A DNA stretch of 40,294 nucleotides, taken from Hyphomonas beringensis (GTDB taxonomy: Bacteria > Pseudomonadota > Alphaproteobacteria > Caulobacterales > Hyphomonadaceae). Positions 1 through 9,535 of this stretch are shown one piece after another; positions within the stretch are counted from its first letter, which is position 1; each line of letters starts with the position of its first letter. The DNA lies in the NCBI RefSeq assembly GCF_000682755.1, contig NZ_AWFF01000044.1, positions 1-40,294 on the forward strand. Direction: 5' to 3'. The position numbers and the translations under genes are program-made. The notes beneath the pieces are model-generated. The model was not told where the DNA came from, searched no databases, and was given only the letters and a program-made list of their open reading frames with translations.

Positions 1-19
1 TTCCTGAAGAGACTTTGCG

Positions 20-48
20 AAAGGCCGCCCCAAAAGGGCGGCCTTTTT
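20..48 (+). terminator. Rho-independent terminator of an upstream gene outside the window
   Basis: A perfect GC-rich stem (AGGCCGCCC / GGGCGGCCT, loop CAAAA read loosely) is followed at once by five T residues. It very probably ends a plus-strand transcript whose gene lies left of the window. From about 50 to 170 I see no convincing gene. Confidence 0.8.
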
Positions 49-170
49 GCTGCGCGGAATGTCAGGAACGTTCGCCGGAGTGATCTATCTGTCCACACAT
101 AAAGCACCGGGGCAGGGGTGTGAGTGAAAGACGGGTCTTTTATCCGTATGCGATAAAAATCTGAGCGCAT

Positions 171-205
171 AAGAAACGCCCACCTGCCATGAAGACAGGT
201 GGGCG
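171..205 (-). terminator. Terminator of the Sel1-repeat gene
   Basis: A 10-bp perfect stem, CGCCCACCTG (177-186) with CAGGTGGGCG (196-205) and a 9-nt loop, lies about 30 nt past the stop codon of the minus-strand gene. On the minus strand it is followed by a short, interrupted T-rich tract (TTTCTTAT), so termination is plausible but the T-run is weak. Confidence 0.65.
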
Positions 206-236
206 CCGGGGGAGTCTGCCATAAGCCGTGCCTGAC

Positions 237-1556
237 TTACTGGCAGCCAGGAGTGTCCGGATTGCCATTCATGGTGCAATGCGCATAGCGGTATTTGTCC
301 CGGGTCTGGGCCGCCGCCTCGGCCGAGCTGAGCACCGGTTCTGAGTCCAGCGCAGGTCCGCGCTCAATGGGCCGATAGCTGGACGTTTTGGCACGGGCGG
401 CATTGAAGCGCTGATTGGCGGATTTGATGGTCTGCATGTCTGCGGCCCAGGAATCATATTCGCCGGAGACGGCGACGCCGCGCCGGCGCATCTCTGCCTT
501 CACGACCCCGCCGGGGCCTTTGTTGGCAAACCAGAGTTCGAGAACTTTGAGATCATAGTCATCGACATCCCCCATGCGGCCAGCGGCCGAGGCGGCGTTG
601 ACGGCTTTCGCGGCCCAGTCACTGGATGCGTAGACCGAGACGGCCGTTGCGACGGCGCCATTATAGTCTCCGGCATTCAGCATGGCGGACATTTCCGCCT
701 CGCGCGCGGCCTGTTTGGCGTTCCATTCCGCCCATTCATCCAGCCAGGCTTTCAGGTCTTTGGCGACGCCGCAGCCGGTGTCATGGCCCAGCTGGCACGC
801 CCGGTCATATTGGGTGTAGGCGAGCTGGTAGTCGCCAATATTGTGGTAGATGCCGCCAAGGTTCGCGCAGGATTCCTTGACGCCAGCGCCGCAATTGATC
901 TGCGTCATCTTAAGCGCTTTTTCGGCATTGAAGCCGGGCGAATCCGGCTTGGCGTACATGATTTCCCCGATGACGCAGAAATAGGAGATCCCGGTCTCAT
1001 CGCAGGCCCGCTCTGCCAGCGGGGCGCCGCGGACAAGATCGATATGGCCGGGATCCCGGCCTTCGCGGCCATCATAGAAAATCTCTGCGCCCCATTTGCA
1101 GGCCTTCATGGACTGGTTGGCGCAGCCCTCTTCAAACGCGCTGAGCAGGCGGGGCATGTCCTGTTCGCCCTTGTCCGGGGTGCGCAGGATGGCGAACGCG
1201 GCGCTGCAGGCCTCTTCATGGCCCATACGGCAGGCGGTTTCGTACAAATCTATGCCCCTGGCCGGGTCTTGCGCGATGCCGTCAGCGCCTCTGCGGTACA
1301 TGCCGGCCGTGTAGAAGCAGCCATCCGGAACGCCCAGCGTGCAGGCCTTCGTGAACAGCTCCGCCGCTTTCGGCATGTTCATGGGCAGGCCGTTGCTGCC
1401 CTGGGCATAGTCTGCCGCAGCATAGAAGCAGGCCTCGGCCCCGCCTTTCGAGCAGGCGATTTCCTGTGTGGAGACGGCCTGCGCCGAGGCGCCGGGCAGG
1501 GCCAGCAGAGCAAATGCGGCAAGGCCCATTGAAGCGAGAATGGGAGGAAACTTCAT
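237..1556 (-). CDS. Secreted Sel1-repeat (Hcp-like) protein, cysteine-rich
   Basis: 439 aa. I start at the ATG that gives a clean signal peptide (residues about 1-25: charged start, hydrophobic stretch, cleavage near GASA/QAV); the open frame continues upstream without a signal-like sequence. Residues about 30-285 hold tandem Sel1/TPR-like helical repeats of the type A-E-x-F-x-K-A-C-x-x-G, with regularly spaced cysteine pairs as in Helicobacter Hcp-type proteins, where the cysteines form disulfides between helices. The C-terminal third has no recognisable domain. Sel1-repeat proteins usually scaffold protein-protein contacts; the partner here is unknown. The gene is divergent from the LuxR-hydrolase gene, sharing a 222-nt gap, and has its own hairpin downstream. 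Export to the periplasm is inferred from the signal peptide and disulfide pattern. Confidence 0.85.
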   Translation of the reverse strand: MKFPPILASMGLAAFALLALPGASAQAVSTQEIACSKGGAEACFYAAADYAQGSNGLPMNMPKAAELFTKACTLGVPDGCFYTAGMYRRGADGIAQDPARGIDLYETACRMGHEEACSAAFAILRTPDKGEQDMPRLLSAFEEGCANQSMKACKWGAEIFYDGREGRDPGHIDLVRGAPLAERACDETGISYFCVIGEIMYAKPDSPGFNAEKALKMTQINCGAGVKESCANLGGIYHNIGDYQLAYTQYDRACQLGHDTGCGVAKDLKAWLDEWAEWNAKQAAREAEMSAMLNAGDYNGAVATAVSVYASSDWAAKAVNAASAAGRMGDVDDYDLKVLELWFANKGPGGVVKAEMRRRGVAVSGEYDSWAADMQTIKSANQRFNAARAKTSSYRPIERGPALDSEPVLSSAEAAAQTRDKYRYAHCTMNGNPDTPGCQ

Positions 1557-1778
1557 GCAAGATGTCTTTCTGTTGTCTGGCTGGCTCTTTCGCCTCTGGT
1601 CCATGGCCGGATCCCCACCCAGCCTGCGATAGAGGCAGACTAGGCAGTCGGTGCGCGCCAGACATGCCCCGCAGGGGTTATGCGCAAAGATTTTCAGGAA
1701 TTTACGGAAAGTCTTGCTGTCCACAATCAGGGTTCTAGAGTGATCCCCCATTCCACCGCAGCGTGTCTCCGAATCTGT

Positions 1779-3464
1779 ATGTCCCACACCAATCGCTATT
1801 TCGATATGCTGGGCGCCGCGTATGAGGTGCCGTCCGAAACGGATCGCTTCGATGTGTTCCTGAACGCGGCCATGGCCTATTTCTTCGAAGAGCGGGACAA
1901 TGGCGCGCTGGCAGAAGATGTGCCGCGTCATCATGGCGATGATGACATGCTGGATACCCATGGCGCGCGTATCAGCAAGCTGATCGAGGAAGCATCACGC
2001 CGGGAGGCGTCTCATGACGAGCGCTTCCACGCGATTCTGGAAGTCTCCGCCCGGACCGGACAGGTGACGGGCAATGCCGCCGCGGTGCATCTGACCGGAC
2101 AGGACTTTCCCTGCGCGCTGGACGAGTTGCCGCTGGACCCGTCGGCGCTGGGCGAAATCCGCAAGACGCTGAGGGCGACGGCGCATCAGGCGCAGGACAG
2201 AATCATTCTGGCGAATGTGGAAACGACGCAGATCCGCGCCTGTCTGGCGCTGATCCAGAGGCCGAAGGATGTTGCCGACCAGGTGCATGTCTCGCTGTCT
2301 TATATTGACTGGTCACCGGCGCTGATGACGCGCCTCAGCGAGGCCTTTGGCCTGACGGCCAGTGAAACCGAAGTTCTGGAAGGCTTCCTTGGCAATCTCA
2401 GCCAGAAGGACATTGCCGACCAGCGCGGCCGGGCGCTGGAGACGATCAAGGGCCAGGCCAAGAGCATTTTGCGCAAGACGGGCTGCGCGCGGATGTCGGA
2501 TGTGGTGCAGCTGTGCGGTAGTATCGCCTTCCTGATGCGGCAATTGCCGGAGCAGCTGAACCCGCCCAGCGCGGAAGTGTGGATGACGCCGAAAGCCGGC
2601 CTCTCGCAATTGCCGCGCCCCGGCGGGCGGACGCTGGGATGGTACCGGATAGGCCGCGGGCAGAAGACGGTGCTGTTCATTCATGGCTACATTCAGGGGC
2701 CGTTCTTCACGCCGGAATTCCTGAGGCGGCTCGCGGCAGAGGACATTACGCTGATTGCGCCGTCGCGGCCGGGCTATGGCTATACAAGCCCCAGCCGGAC
2801 CCGGGCGGAGTTCAACGCCGTGACGGTGGAGGACGCCGTCGCGCTGGTGGAGAATCTTGGGCTGGAGCGGGTGAGTCTCTGTGTACATCAGGGCGGCTCC
2901 TCCCATGGCTTCCGAATCGCGAAGGCGCTGGGCGAGCGGATGGGCGACATGCTGGTGATCGGCGGGGGCATCCCGATCGATGAGACCAAGCACCTCTCGC
3001 ACATGGACCCGCAGACCCGCTTTGCCGCCATGGCAACGCGCCATGCGCCCTCCATCATGAAAATGGTGATGTCGGTCGGCCTGCCGGTCTATCGCCGCCG
3101 GGGCACGAAGGCCTTCCTGAAGGCGCAGTTCGTGCGGTCTCCGATGGATCTGGAATCACTGTCGGACCCGATTCTGATGAAGGTTCAGGCCGAGGGGCTG
3201 TATCATGCGGTGGAGCAGGGGGCCGAGGCCTGGATTCGCGATGGCTCTGCGGCGATGGCCGACTGGTCAGAGGATCTGGAGGCGGTGACGGCCCGGCAGG
3301 TCTGGCTGCAGGCCGGCGACGATACGATCATCAATGCCGAACATGTCGCCGCGCACATGGCGCACCGGCCGAATGTGGAGTTTCATATCCTGAGTGGCCA
3401 TGCGGTAAACGTGCTGCACACGGCGATGGACGAGGTGTGCACCGCGCTGGCGGGGCTGGCCTAG
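1779..3464 (+). CDS. LuxR-type HTH / alpha-beta hydrolase fusion protein
   Basis: 561 aa from the ATG at 1779. In-frame alternatives are GTG at 1740 and ATG at 1680; none has a clear Shine-Dalgarno sequence, so the start is uncertain. Residues about 183-250 form a LuxR/GerE-type DNA-binding domain (L-T-A-S-E-T-E-V-L, then N-L-S-Q-K-D-I-A and a recognition helix ending I-K-G-Q). Residues about 285-561 are an alpha/beta hydrolase: oxyanion HGY near 302, nucleophile elbow G-S-S-H-G with Ser375, acid in A-G-D-D-T and histidine in S-G-H-A-V. The N-terminal 180 residues match nothing I can name. It is probably a transcription regulator whose hydrolase-like domain binds or cleaves an ester or lactone ligand; that role is inference. 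All three catalytic residues appear present, so it may be an active enzyme. It stands alone between a divergent gene and a separate downstream gene. Confidence 0.85.
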   Translation: MSHTNRYFDMLGAAYEVPSETDRFDVFLNAAMAYFFEERDNGALAEDVPRHHGDDDMLDTHGARISKLIEEASRREASHDERFHAILEVSARTGQVTGNAAAVHLTGQDFPCALDELPLDPSALGEIRKTLRATAHQAQDRIILANVETTQIRACLALIQRPKDVADQVHVSLSYIDWSPALMTRLSEAFGLTASETEVLEGFLGNLSQKDIADQRGRALETIKGQAKSILRKTGCARMSDVVQLCGSIAFLMRQLPEQLNPPSAEVWMTPKAGLSQLPRPGGRTLGWYRIGRGQKTVLFIHGYIQGPFFTPEFLRRLAAEDITLIAPSRPGYGYTSPSRTRAEFNAVTVEDAVALVENLGLERVSLCVHQGGSSHGFRIAKALGERMGDMLVIGGGIPIDETKHLSHMDPQTRFAAMATRHAPSIMKMVMSVGLPVYRRRGTKAFLKAQFVRSPMDLESLSDPILMKVQAEGLYHAVEQGAEAWIRDGSAAMADWSEDLEAVTARQVWLQAGDDTIINAEHVAAHMAHRPNVEFHILSGHAVNVLHTAMDEVCTALAGLA

Positions 3465-3554
3465 CGAAAATGCTGTTATTTTAGGATCACACGGTTAGTC
3501 TCAACGGGATTTCAACAGGCCCGGAAGGCGGGCCGGAACAGGGGATGTGGGGAT

Positions 3555-4124
3555 ATGAGAATCGCATTTGCAGGACTGGCTGCGGCGCTGGCGCTGGGGG
3601 CGGCACCGGCGCAGGCCGATCCGATGGAGGACGCCCTTTATATTGTCGACCATACGATCAGCCGTACGGAATATGAGGCGGCCTTTGCCGGCATGGCAGA
3701 CCTGATGGTCGGCAATCTGCAGAACGAATTCGCCAAGGGGGGAGATTCCATATCGAATGCCGCCAGCGAGACGGCTGTCATCATGATGTCTGCCCAAATG
3801 GCAGATGCCCTGCTGGACGGGATGCGACGGCCTCTGGCGGAAGCCTATGTCTATAATGTCTCCCCGGAAGCGCTGGCAGGCTATCGCGCCTTTCTGGAAA
3901 CGCCTGCGGGGCAGGAGATCAGCGCCTCTAATGGGGTGATTGCGCTTGAAAGCGTGAAGATTGGAAATGAGCTGGCCGAGAGCATTGCCATACCGGCTGT
4001 AAATGCGATGATTGAGGATATGCGCGACGGAAATTACCCTGCGGGCACGCTGAAATCGACGCAGCGCGAACTCGAACGGCTCTTCCTGGAGCAAGACCCC
4101 GCAGACACGCCGCCGGAGCTGTAG
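3555..4124 (+). CDS. DUF2059 family periplasmic protein
   Basis: 189 aa with a signal peptide (residues 1-21, cleavage after AQA). The helical remainder carries the DUF2059 hallmark of a Y-R-A-F-L-E-T-P-A-G-Q segment (about residue 115), where a short helix is followed by 'stop growing the tail' type sequence seen across proteobacterial DUF2059 proteins. No catalytic residues are evident and the function of the family is unknown. The ATG is preceded by GGGGAT-rich sequence (GGATGTGGGGAT) that can serve as a weak ribosome site. A small hairpin (GGCCCG/CGGGCC, 3518-3534) lies just upstream of the start. It sits directly before the ribosomal cluster but is separated from it by 218 nt, so it is probably a separate unit. 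Confidence 0.75.
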   Translation: MRIAFAGLAAALALGAAPAQADPMEDALYIVDHTISRTEYEAAFAGMADLMVGNLQNEFAKGGDSISNAASETAVIMMSAQMADALLDGMRRPLAEAYVYNVSPEALAGYRAFLETPAGQEISASNGVIALESVKIGNELAESIAIPAVNAMIEDMRDGNYPAGTLKSTQRELERLFLEQDPADTPPEL

Positions 4125-4178
4125 GGGTGCGCAGTTCAAACCTGTGAATCTTTTGTGCAGATTCCTCAGGCGAGTCAG

Positions 4179-4207
4179 TTGACGTGAGCGTGTTCATCCC
4201 ATAAACC
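4179..4207 (+). promoter_or_regulatory. Candidate promoter for the S10 operon
   Basis: In the 218-nt gap between the DUF2059 gene and rpsJ, TTGACG (4179-4184) is followed 15-17 nt later by a CATAAACC sequence. The -35 fits the alphaproteobacterial housekeeping type; the -10 is weak. The remaining leader (about 130 nt) shows no terminator or strong hairpin that I can identify. Confidence 0.35.
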
Positions 4208-4342
4208 CCCGAATTCGCCGGGATGGCAGCGCTTTAGATAGCGAACGCTCCCTCGAAACAGACAATTTAATCCCACGTAACGCCCTGGGGCCTGGCTGGC
4301 TCTGTTGGGGCTAACGTGTTTTGTGCGGACGGACCGAGAACG

Positions 4343-4663
4343 ATGGAACGACAGAATATCCGGATCAGGCTAAAGGCCTTCGATCACCGCGCCCTCGACA
4401 TGTCGGCGAAAGAGATTGTGAACACGGCAAAGCGCACCGGCGCTGAAGTCAAAGGTCCGATCCCACTCCCGACCCGTATCGAGCGCTTCACCGTGAACCG
4501 CTCTCCCCATATCGACAAGAAGTCGCGCGAGCAGTTTGAAATCCGTACTCATAAGCGGATCCTCGACATTGTAGACCCAACCCCGCAGACGGTTGATGCT
4601 CTCATGAAGCTCGACCTGTCTTCTGGCGTTGGTATCGAGATCAAACTTGAGGGAGGCCGCTAA
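4343..4663 (+). CDS. rpsJ: 30S ribosomal protein S10
   Basis: 106 aa. The ATG at 4343 gives the conserved start [14 protein letters not shown]; nine upstream in-frame codons are not conserved. The F-D-H-R-A-L-D and [13 protein letters not shown] segments are diagnostic. S10 is in the 30S head and doubles as NusE in antitermination with NusB. First gene of the cluster. Its stop TAA overlaps the rplC start (TAATG). Unlike many proteobacteria, no rpsL-rpsG-fusA-tuf genes precede it. Confidence 0.98.
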   Translation: MERQNIRIRLKAFDHRALDMSAKEIVNTAKRTGAEVKGPIPLPTRIERFTVNRSPHIDKKSREQFEIRTHKRILDIVDPTPQTVDALMKLDLSSGVGIEIKLEGGR

Positions 4664-5442
4664 TGGCTCTGCCAGCACCCCGTTCTGGCGTGCTTGCCCG
4701 TAAGGTTGGCATGACACGCGTATTTGATGAGAATGGTCGCCATATCCCGGTGACGGTTCTTTCCCTTGACGGCTGTCAGGTTGTCGGCGTGCGCACGGAA
4801 GACGAGCGCACCGTCACCACGAAGAAGGGCGGGGAAGTTACCCGCACGGACGGCTACAAGGCTGTGATCCTCGGCATTGGCGAGAAGAAGGCAAAGCGCA
4901 CCTCCAAGGCTCTGCGCGGCCAGTTCGCGAAAGCCGGTGTTGCACCGAAGCGCAAGCTGGCAGAATTCCGCGTCTCTGGCGATCTGCCGGAAGTTGGCGC
5001 TGAAGTTCAGGCTGATCACTTCGTTGCAGGCCAGAAGGTCGACATTGCCGGCATCACGATCGGTAAGGGTTTTGCCGGTGCGATGAAGCGCTGGAACTTC
5101 GGGGGTCTGCGCGCCACGCACGGTGTGTCCATCTCCCACCGTTCCCACGGTTCGACCGGTATGAACCAGGACCCGGGCCGTGTTTTCAAGAACAAGAAAA
5201 TGGCTGGCCATTACGGCGTTGAGCGCGTCACGACCCAGAATCTGGAAGTCGTCCGCACCGACGTTGAGCGTGGCCTGATCCTGGTCAAGGGCGCTGTGCC
5301 TGGCCATGACGGCAGCTATGTCGAAGTTCGCGACGCTGTGAAGAAAGCTCTTCCGGCCGACGCTCCGGCAGCAGGCTCCTTCAAGGCAGCAGGCGCGGCA
5401 GACGCTCCGGCCGCTGAAGCAACTCAAGAGGGTGCTGAATAA
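4663..5442 (+). CDS. rplC: 50S ribosomal protein L3
   Basis: 259 aa. Begins with [13 protein letters not shown] and has the characteristic [11 protein letters not shown] and [13 protein letters not shown] segments whose loop reaches the peptidyl-transferase centre. The Gln in G-M-N-Q-D is the site methylated by PrmB in other bacteria. The last 30 or so residues are a low-complexity Ala/Pro/Glu tail not found in E. coli L3 (209 aa). Translationally coupled to rpsJ and rplD by 1-nt TAATG overlaps. Confidence 0.98.
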   Translation: MALPAPRSGVLARKVGMTRVFDENGRHIPVTVLSLDGCQVVGVRTEDERTVTTKKGGEVTRTDGYKAVILGIGEKKAKRTSKALRGQFAKAGVAPKRKLAEFRVSGDLPEVGAEVQADHFVAGQKVDIAGITIGKGFAGAMKRWNFGGLRATHGVSISHRSHGSTGMNQDPGRVFKNKKMAGHYGVERVTTQNLEVVRTDVERGLILVKGAVPGHDGSYVEVRDAVKKALPADAPAAGSFKAAGAADAPAAEATQEGAE

Positions 5443-6083
5443 TGGAACTCGCAGTCAAAACCCTTGCCGGGAAAGCGGCTGGAAACATCACGGTTGATGA
5501 TGCCATTTTCGGCATCGAAGACATTCGTGGTGATATCCTCCAGCGCACGATCCGCTGGCAGCTGGCCAAGCGCCAGGCTGGTACGCACAAGACGCAAACC
5601 CGCGGCGAAGTCAGCCGTACAACGAAGAAGTACATCCGCCAGAAAGGTTCCGGCGGCGCACGTCACGGTTCCCGTAACGCGCCGATCTTCGTTGGTGGTT
5701 CCGTCGCGCACGGGCCGAAAGTCCGCAGCCACGCACACGATCTTCCCAAGAAGGTCCGCAAGATGGCTCTGGCGCACGCCCTGTCGTCCAAGATGAAGGA
5801 AGACGCGATCATCGTTCTTGATGAAGCCGTCCTGTCCGCTCCGAAGACGAAAGAGCTGGTCAGCCAGTTCGCCGGTCTCGGCATCGAGAACGCGCTGATC
5901 ATCTCCGGCATCTCCGTGGATGAGAATTTCGCCAAGGCTGCCCGCAACATCCCGAACGTGGACGTGCTGCCGGTCGCAGGTCTGAATGTCTATGACATCC
6001 TGCGCCGCAAGAAGCTCGTCATCACCAAGGAAGCGGCTGAAGGCATCAAGGCCCGTTTCGACGGCGTGAAGGAGGCTAAATAA
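5442..6083 (+). CDS. rplD: 50S ribosomal protein L4
   Basis: 213 aa. Conserved [21 protein letters not shown] loop (about residues 65-85) that lines the peptide exit tunnel, followed by the globular domain. In enterobacteria L4 represses the S10 operon by binding its leader; whether that happens here cannot be seen. Starts in the rplC stop codon. Confidence 0.98.
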   Translation: MELAVKTLAGKAAGNITVDDAIFGIEDIRGDILQRTIRWQLAKRQAGTHKTQTRGEVSRTTKKYIRQKGSGGARHGSRNAPIFVGGSVAHGPKVRSHAHDLPKKVRKMALAHALSSKMKEDAIIVLDEAVLSAPKTKELVSQFAGLGIENALIISGISVDENFAKAARNIPNVDVLPVAGLNVYDILRRKKLVITKEAAEGIKARFDGVKEAK

Positions 6084-6085
6084 TC

Positions 6086-6385
6086 ATGGCCGACGTTAAA
6101 CCGCATCATTACGACATTATCCGCCGTCCGCTGATCACCGAGAAAGCGACGCTGGTTGCTGAAGAAAACAAGATTGTTTTCGAAGTGGCTCCCGACGCGG
6201 ACAAGAAAGCGATCAAAGAAGCTGTCGAGGCTCTCTTCAAGGTCGAAGTAACCAAGGTCAACACCCTGGTCCAGAAGGGCAAGACGAAGCGTTTCCGTGG
6301 TTTCGAAGGTCGCCGTAACGACCTGAAGAAAGCCATCGTCACGCTCGCTGAAGGCCAGTCTGTCGACATCACGACGGGCCTGTAG
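6086..6385 (+). CDS. rplW: 50S ribosomal protein L23
   Basis: 99 aa, normal length. Contains [11 protein letters not shown] and the [16 protein letters not shown] loop. L23 sits at the exit of the peptide tunnel and is the docking site for trigger factor and SRP. A GGAGG ribosome site (about 6071) lies inside the end of rplD, 2 nt gap between the genes. Confidence 0.98.
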   Translation: MADVKPHHYDIIRRPLITEKATLVAEENKIVFEVAPDADKKAIKEAVEALFKVEVTKVNTLVQKGKTKRFRGFEGRRNDLKKAIVTLAEGQSVDITTGL

Positions 6386-6401
6386 GGGAAGGACGAGAAT
6401 T

Positions 6402-7232
6402 ATGGCACTTAAGACTTTCAACCCGACCTCTCCCGGACGCCGCCAGCTGGTGCTGGTGGACAAGTCCGACCTTCACAAAGGCAAGCCCGTCAAGGCGCTG
6501 ACCGAAGGTCTGACGAAATCCGGCGGACGCAACAACAAGGGCCGCATCACGTCCCGTCACATTGGTGGTGGCGCCAAGAAGCTGTACCGCAAGGTCGACT
6601 TCAAGCGTAACCGCTGGGATGTGCCGGCGACTGTCGAGCGTCTGGAATACGATCCGAACCGCACGGCCTTCATCGCACTGATCAAGTACGAAGATGGCCA
6701 GATGTCCTACATCATCGCGCCGCAGCGCCTTGAAGCAGGGGACACGGTGATCACGTCCAAGACCGCTGACATCAAGCCGGGCAACACCCTGCCGCTGAAA
6801 AACATCCCGGTCGGTACGATCATTCACAACATCGAGCTGAAGCCTCAAAAAGGCGCTCAGATGGTCCGCTCTGCCGGTACCTATGCTCAGCTCGTTGGCC
6901 GCGACGGTGGCTACGCCCAGATCAAGCTGACCTCCGGTGAGCTGCGCATGGTTCTGGACAGCTGCCTGGCAACCATCGGTGCTGTGTCCAACCCGGACAA
7001 CATGAACCAGGTTCTCTCCAAGGCTGGCCGCAAGCGTCACATGGGCAAGCGCCCGTCTGTCCGCGGTGTTGTCATGAACCCGGTCGATCACCCGCACGGT
7101 GGTGGTGAAGGCAAGTCTTCCGGTGGCCGTCACCCGGTTACGCCGTGGGGTAAGAAAACCCGCGGTCCGAAGACCCGTAAAAACAAGGCTACGGATCGTC
7201 TGATCATCCGTCGCCGCAACGCGAAACGCTAA
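6402..7232 (+). CDS. rplB: 50S ribosomal protein L2
   Basis: 276 aa. Carries the N-terminal [15 protein letters not shown] segment and the C-terminal [13 protein letters not shown] region, which contains the universally conserved histidine next to the peptidyl-transferase centre. L2 is needed for subunit association. 16 nt after rplW, with a GGGGAAGGA ribosome site. Confidence 0.98.
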   Translation: MALKTFNPTSPGRRQLVLVDKSDLHKGKPVKALTEGLTKSGGRNNKGRITSRHIGGGAKKLYRKVDFKRNRWDVPATVERLEYDPNRTAFIALIKYEDGQMSYIIAPQRLEAGDTVITSKTADIKPGNTLPLKNIPVGTIIHNIELKPQKGAQMVRSAGTYAQLVGRDGGYAQIKLTSGELRMVLDSCLATIGAVSNPDNMNQVLSKAGRKRHMGKRPSVRGVVMNPVDHPHGGGEGKSSGGRHPVTPWGKKTRGPKTRKNKATDRLIIRRRNAKR

Positions 7233-7247
7233 GAGGAGCCGCAAGAC

Positions 7248-7526
7248 ATGTCACGTTCTGTCTGGAAAGGCCCGTTCGTAGACGGCTATCTGCTCAAGAA
7301 AGCAGAAGATGCACGCGCCTCCGAAAAGCGCGTCGTGATCAAGACCTGGTCGCGCCGTTCAACGATCCTGCCTAACTTTGTCGGCCTGAACTTCCAGGTC
7401 CACAATGGCAACAAATTCATCCCGGTTACCGTTTCCGAGGAAATGGTGGGTCACAAGTTCGGTGAATTCGCACCGACCCGTACCTACTATGGCCACGGCG
7501 CGGACAAGAAAGCGAAGAGGAAGTAA
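7248..7526 (+). CDS. rpsS: 30S ribosomal protein S19
   Basis: 92 aa. Starts [11 protein letters not shown] and holds [13 protein letters not shown] and the [12 protein letters not shown] motif. S19 forms a complex with S13 in the 30S head. An AGAGGAG ribosome site precedes the ATG. Confidence 0.98.
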   Translation: MSRSVWKGPFVDGYLLKKAEDARASEKRVVIKTWSRRSTILPNFVGLNFQVHNGNKFIPVTVSEEMVGHKFGEFAPTRTYYGHGADKKAKRK

Positions 7527-7529
7527 GCC

Positions 7530-7919
7530 ATGAGTAAGGCCAAGAATCCTCCGAAGCAGGCGTCGAACGAATCCCGTGCTGTGCTGCGCATGTACCGCTC
7601 CAGCCCGCAGAAGCTGAACCTTCTGGCTCAGCAGATCCGCGGTCTGCCGGTTGAGCGCGCCCTTGCCGAGCTGCAGTTCTCTCCGAAGCGTCCTGCCAAG
7701 GACGTTCGCAAGCTGCTGCAAAGCGCCATCGCAAACGCCGAGAACAATCACGGTCTCGACATCGACAGCCTGGTTGTTGCGGAAGCACACGTCGGCAAGA
7801 ACCTTGTCATGAAGCGTATTCGTGCCCGCGCCCGCGGCCGTGCAGCGCGCATCGTGAAGCCATTCTCGCAGTTGACCATCGTCCTGCGTGACACCTCAGT
7901 TGAAGCGGAGGCCGCATAA
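7530..7919 (+). CDS. rplV: 50S ribosomal protein L22
   Basis: 129 aa. Shows [17 protein letters not shown] and the C-terminal beta-hairpin region [14 protein letters not shown] that projects into the exit tunnel (site of macrolide-resistance mutations in other species). A slightly extended N-terminus precedes the core. The last base of its stop codon is the first base of rpsC. Confidence 0.98.
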   Translation: MSKAKNPPKQASNESRAVLRMYRSSPQKLNLLAQQIRGLPVERALAELQFSPKRPAKDVRKLLQSAIANAENNHGLDIDSLVVAEAHVGKNLVMKRIRARARGRAARIVKPFSQLTIVLRDTSVEAEAA

Positions 7920-8656
7920 TGGGTCAGAAAGTAAATCCGATCGGCCTGCGTCTCGGTATCAACCGGACGTCTGACAGCCGCTGGTATGCCGACACGGCCG
8001 ACTTTGGCCGTCTGCTGCACGAGGACATTGCGATCCGCAAGGAAATCCGCAAGCGCCTCAAGCAAGCCGGTATCTCCAAGATCATCATCGAGCGCCCGCA
8101 CAAGAAATGCCTCATCACGATCCACACGGCTCGCCCGGGTCTCGTGATCGGCAAGAAGGGCGGGGACATCGAAGCCCTGCGCAAAGATCTGTCCAAGATG
8201 ACCGAGGACGAAGTCCGCGTGAACCTGGTCGAGATCCGCAAGCCGGAAATCGATGCCACGCTGATCGCTGACGACATTGCCCGCCAGCTTGAGCGCCGCG
8301 CCTCGTTCCGCCGTACCATGAAGCGCGCCATCCAGTCCGCAATGCGTCTGGGTGCTGACGGTGTGAAGATCATGGTGTCCGGCCGTCTTGGCGGTGCAGA
8401 GATCGCACGTACCGAGAAGTATGCAGAGGGCTCCGTTCCGCTGCACACGCTGCGCGCCGACATCGATTACGGCACCGCAGAAGCCGAAACCACTTACGGC
8501 ATCATCGGGATCAAGGTCTGGGTCTACAAAGGCGAGATCATGGAGCACGATCCGATGGCTCAGGACAAGCGTCTGGAATCTTCCGGCCAGTCCCGTGCCC
8601 GTGCCAATGCCAACCAGCGCGGACCGGCTACCGGTTCGCAAGCCGCCGGAGCGTAA
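7919..8656 (+). CDS. rpsC: 30S ribosomal protein S3
   Basis: 245 aa. Begins [12 protein letters not shown]. The KH domain has the [11 protein letters not shown] loop (about residues 74-85); the C-terminal half has [21 protein letters not shown]3 lines the mRNA entry channel. The final 30 residues are a variable polar tail. Confidence 0.98.
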   Translation: MGQKVNPIGLRLGINRTSDSRWYADTADFGRLLHEDIAIRKEIRKRLKQAGISKIIIERPHKKCLITIHTARPGLVIGKKGGDIEALRKDLSKMTEDEVRVNLVEIRKPEIDATLIADDIARQLERRASFRRTMKRAIQSAMRLGADGVKIMVSGRLGGAEIARTEKYAEGSVPLHTLRADIDYGTAEAETTYGIIGIKVWVYKGEIMEHDPMAQDKRLESSGQSRARANANQRGPATGSQAAGA

Positions 8657-8659
8657 GTC

Positions 8660-9076
8660 ATGCGTCAACCGAAGCGAACAAAATTCCGTAAGGCCTTCAA
8701 GGGCCAGATCCGTGGCAACGCCAAGGGCGGTTTCTCGCTGGCTTTCGGCGAGTTCGGCCTGAAGGCTCTGGAGCCCGAGCGTGTTACCGCACGCCAGATC
8801 GAGGCAACCCGCCGTGCCGTTACGCGTCACATGAAGCGTCAGGGCAAGGTGTGGATCCGCGTATTCCCGGATCTGCCTGTGTCTGCCAAGCCGATTGAAG
8901 TCCGGATGGGTAAAGGTAAAGGCTCTGTCGACCGTTGGGTCGCCCGCGTCGCACCTGGCCGCATCCTGTTCGAAATCGACGGCGTGCCTGAGGATGTCGC
9001 CCGTGAAGCCCTGCGCCTCGGCGCAGCCAAGCTTCCGATCAAGACGAAAGTCGTCAAGCGGATTGAGGGTATCTGA
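8660..9076 (+). CDS. rplP: 50S ribosomal protein L16
   Basis: 138 aa. Contains P-K-R-T-K-F-R-K, the [10 protein letters not shown] segment, and [13 protein letters not shown]16 contacts the A-site tRNA elbow; the arginine in the R-M-G-K-G-K-G loop region is hydroxylated in some gammaproteobacteria. 3 nt after rpsC. Confidence 0.98.
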   Translation: MRQPKRTKFRKAFKGQIRGNAKGGFSLAFGEFGLKALEPERVTARQIEATRRAVTRHMKRQGKVWIRVFPDLPVSAKPIEVRMGKGKGSVDRWVARVAPGRILFEIDGVPEDVAREALRLGAAKLPIKTKVVKRIEGI

Positions 9077-9078
9077 TC

Positions 9079-9279
9079 ATGAAAGCCCAGGATGTAAGAA
9101 CGAAAAGCGTCGATCAGCTCAAGGATGAGTTGATCAAGCTGAAGAAAGAGCAGTTCAACCTGCGCTTCCAGACAGCCACCGGCCAGCTGGAAAAAACGGC
9201 CCGGGTGAAGGAAGTTCGCCGCGACATCGCGCGCGTCAAGACGATCCTTCGCGAAAAAGCCGAAGCAGGTCAGGCGTAG
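9079..9279 (+). CDS. rpmC: 50S ribosomal protein L29
   Basis: 66 aa, two-helix protein with [11 protein letters not shown] and the [14 protein letters not shown] segment. It lies at the tunnel exit beside L23. 2 nt after rplP. Confidence 0.97.
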   Translation: MKAQDVRTKSVDQLKDELIKLKKEQFNLRFQTATGQLEKTARVKEVRRDIARVKTILREKAEAGQA

Positions 9280-9289
9280 GAGAGAGATC

Positions 9290-9535
9290 ATGCCAAAACG
9301 TGTAATGGAAGGCGTCGTGGTCTCTGCCAAGCAGAACAAGACAGCCATCGTCCGCGTCGAACGTACCTTCACCCACCCGGTGATGAAAAAGATCGTTCGT
9401 CGCTCCAAGAAGTATCATGCCCACGACGAAGCGAATGCTGCTGTCGAGGGACAAATTGTAACGATCCAGGAGTGCCTTCCGCACTCCAAGCTGAAACGCT
9501 GGGAGCTTGTCTCCGGCGGGGAAGGTGACGCATGA
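9290..9535 (+). CDS. rpsQ: 30S ribosomal protein S17
   Basis: 81 aa. Contains [18 protein letters not shown] and a [14 protein letters not shown] segment, the usual S17 core that binds the 5' domain of 16S rRNA. A GGAGAGA ribosome site precedes the ATG; the stop overlaps the rplN start by 4 nt (ATGA). Confidence 0.98.
   Translation: MPKRVMEGVVVSAKQNKTAIVRVERTFTHPVMKKIVRRSKKYHAHDEANAAVEGQIVTIQECLPHSKLKRWELVSGGEGDA

Noticed and set aside
85..279. 64-codon minus frame near the left end
   Set aside because: Runs through the terminator hairpin and overlaps the end of the Sel1 gene in another frame; no ribosome site.
783..1532. 249-codon plus-strand frame opposite the Sel1 gene
   Set aside because: Lies wholly antisense to a gene with signal peptide and repeats; composition is that of a mirror frame.
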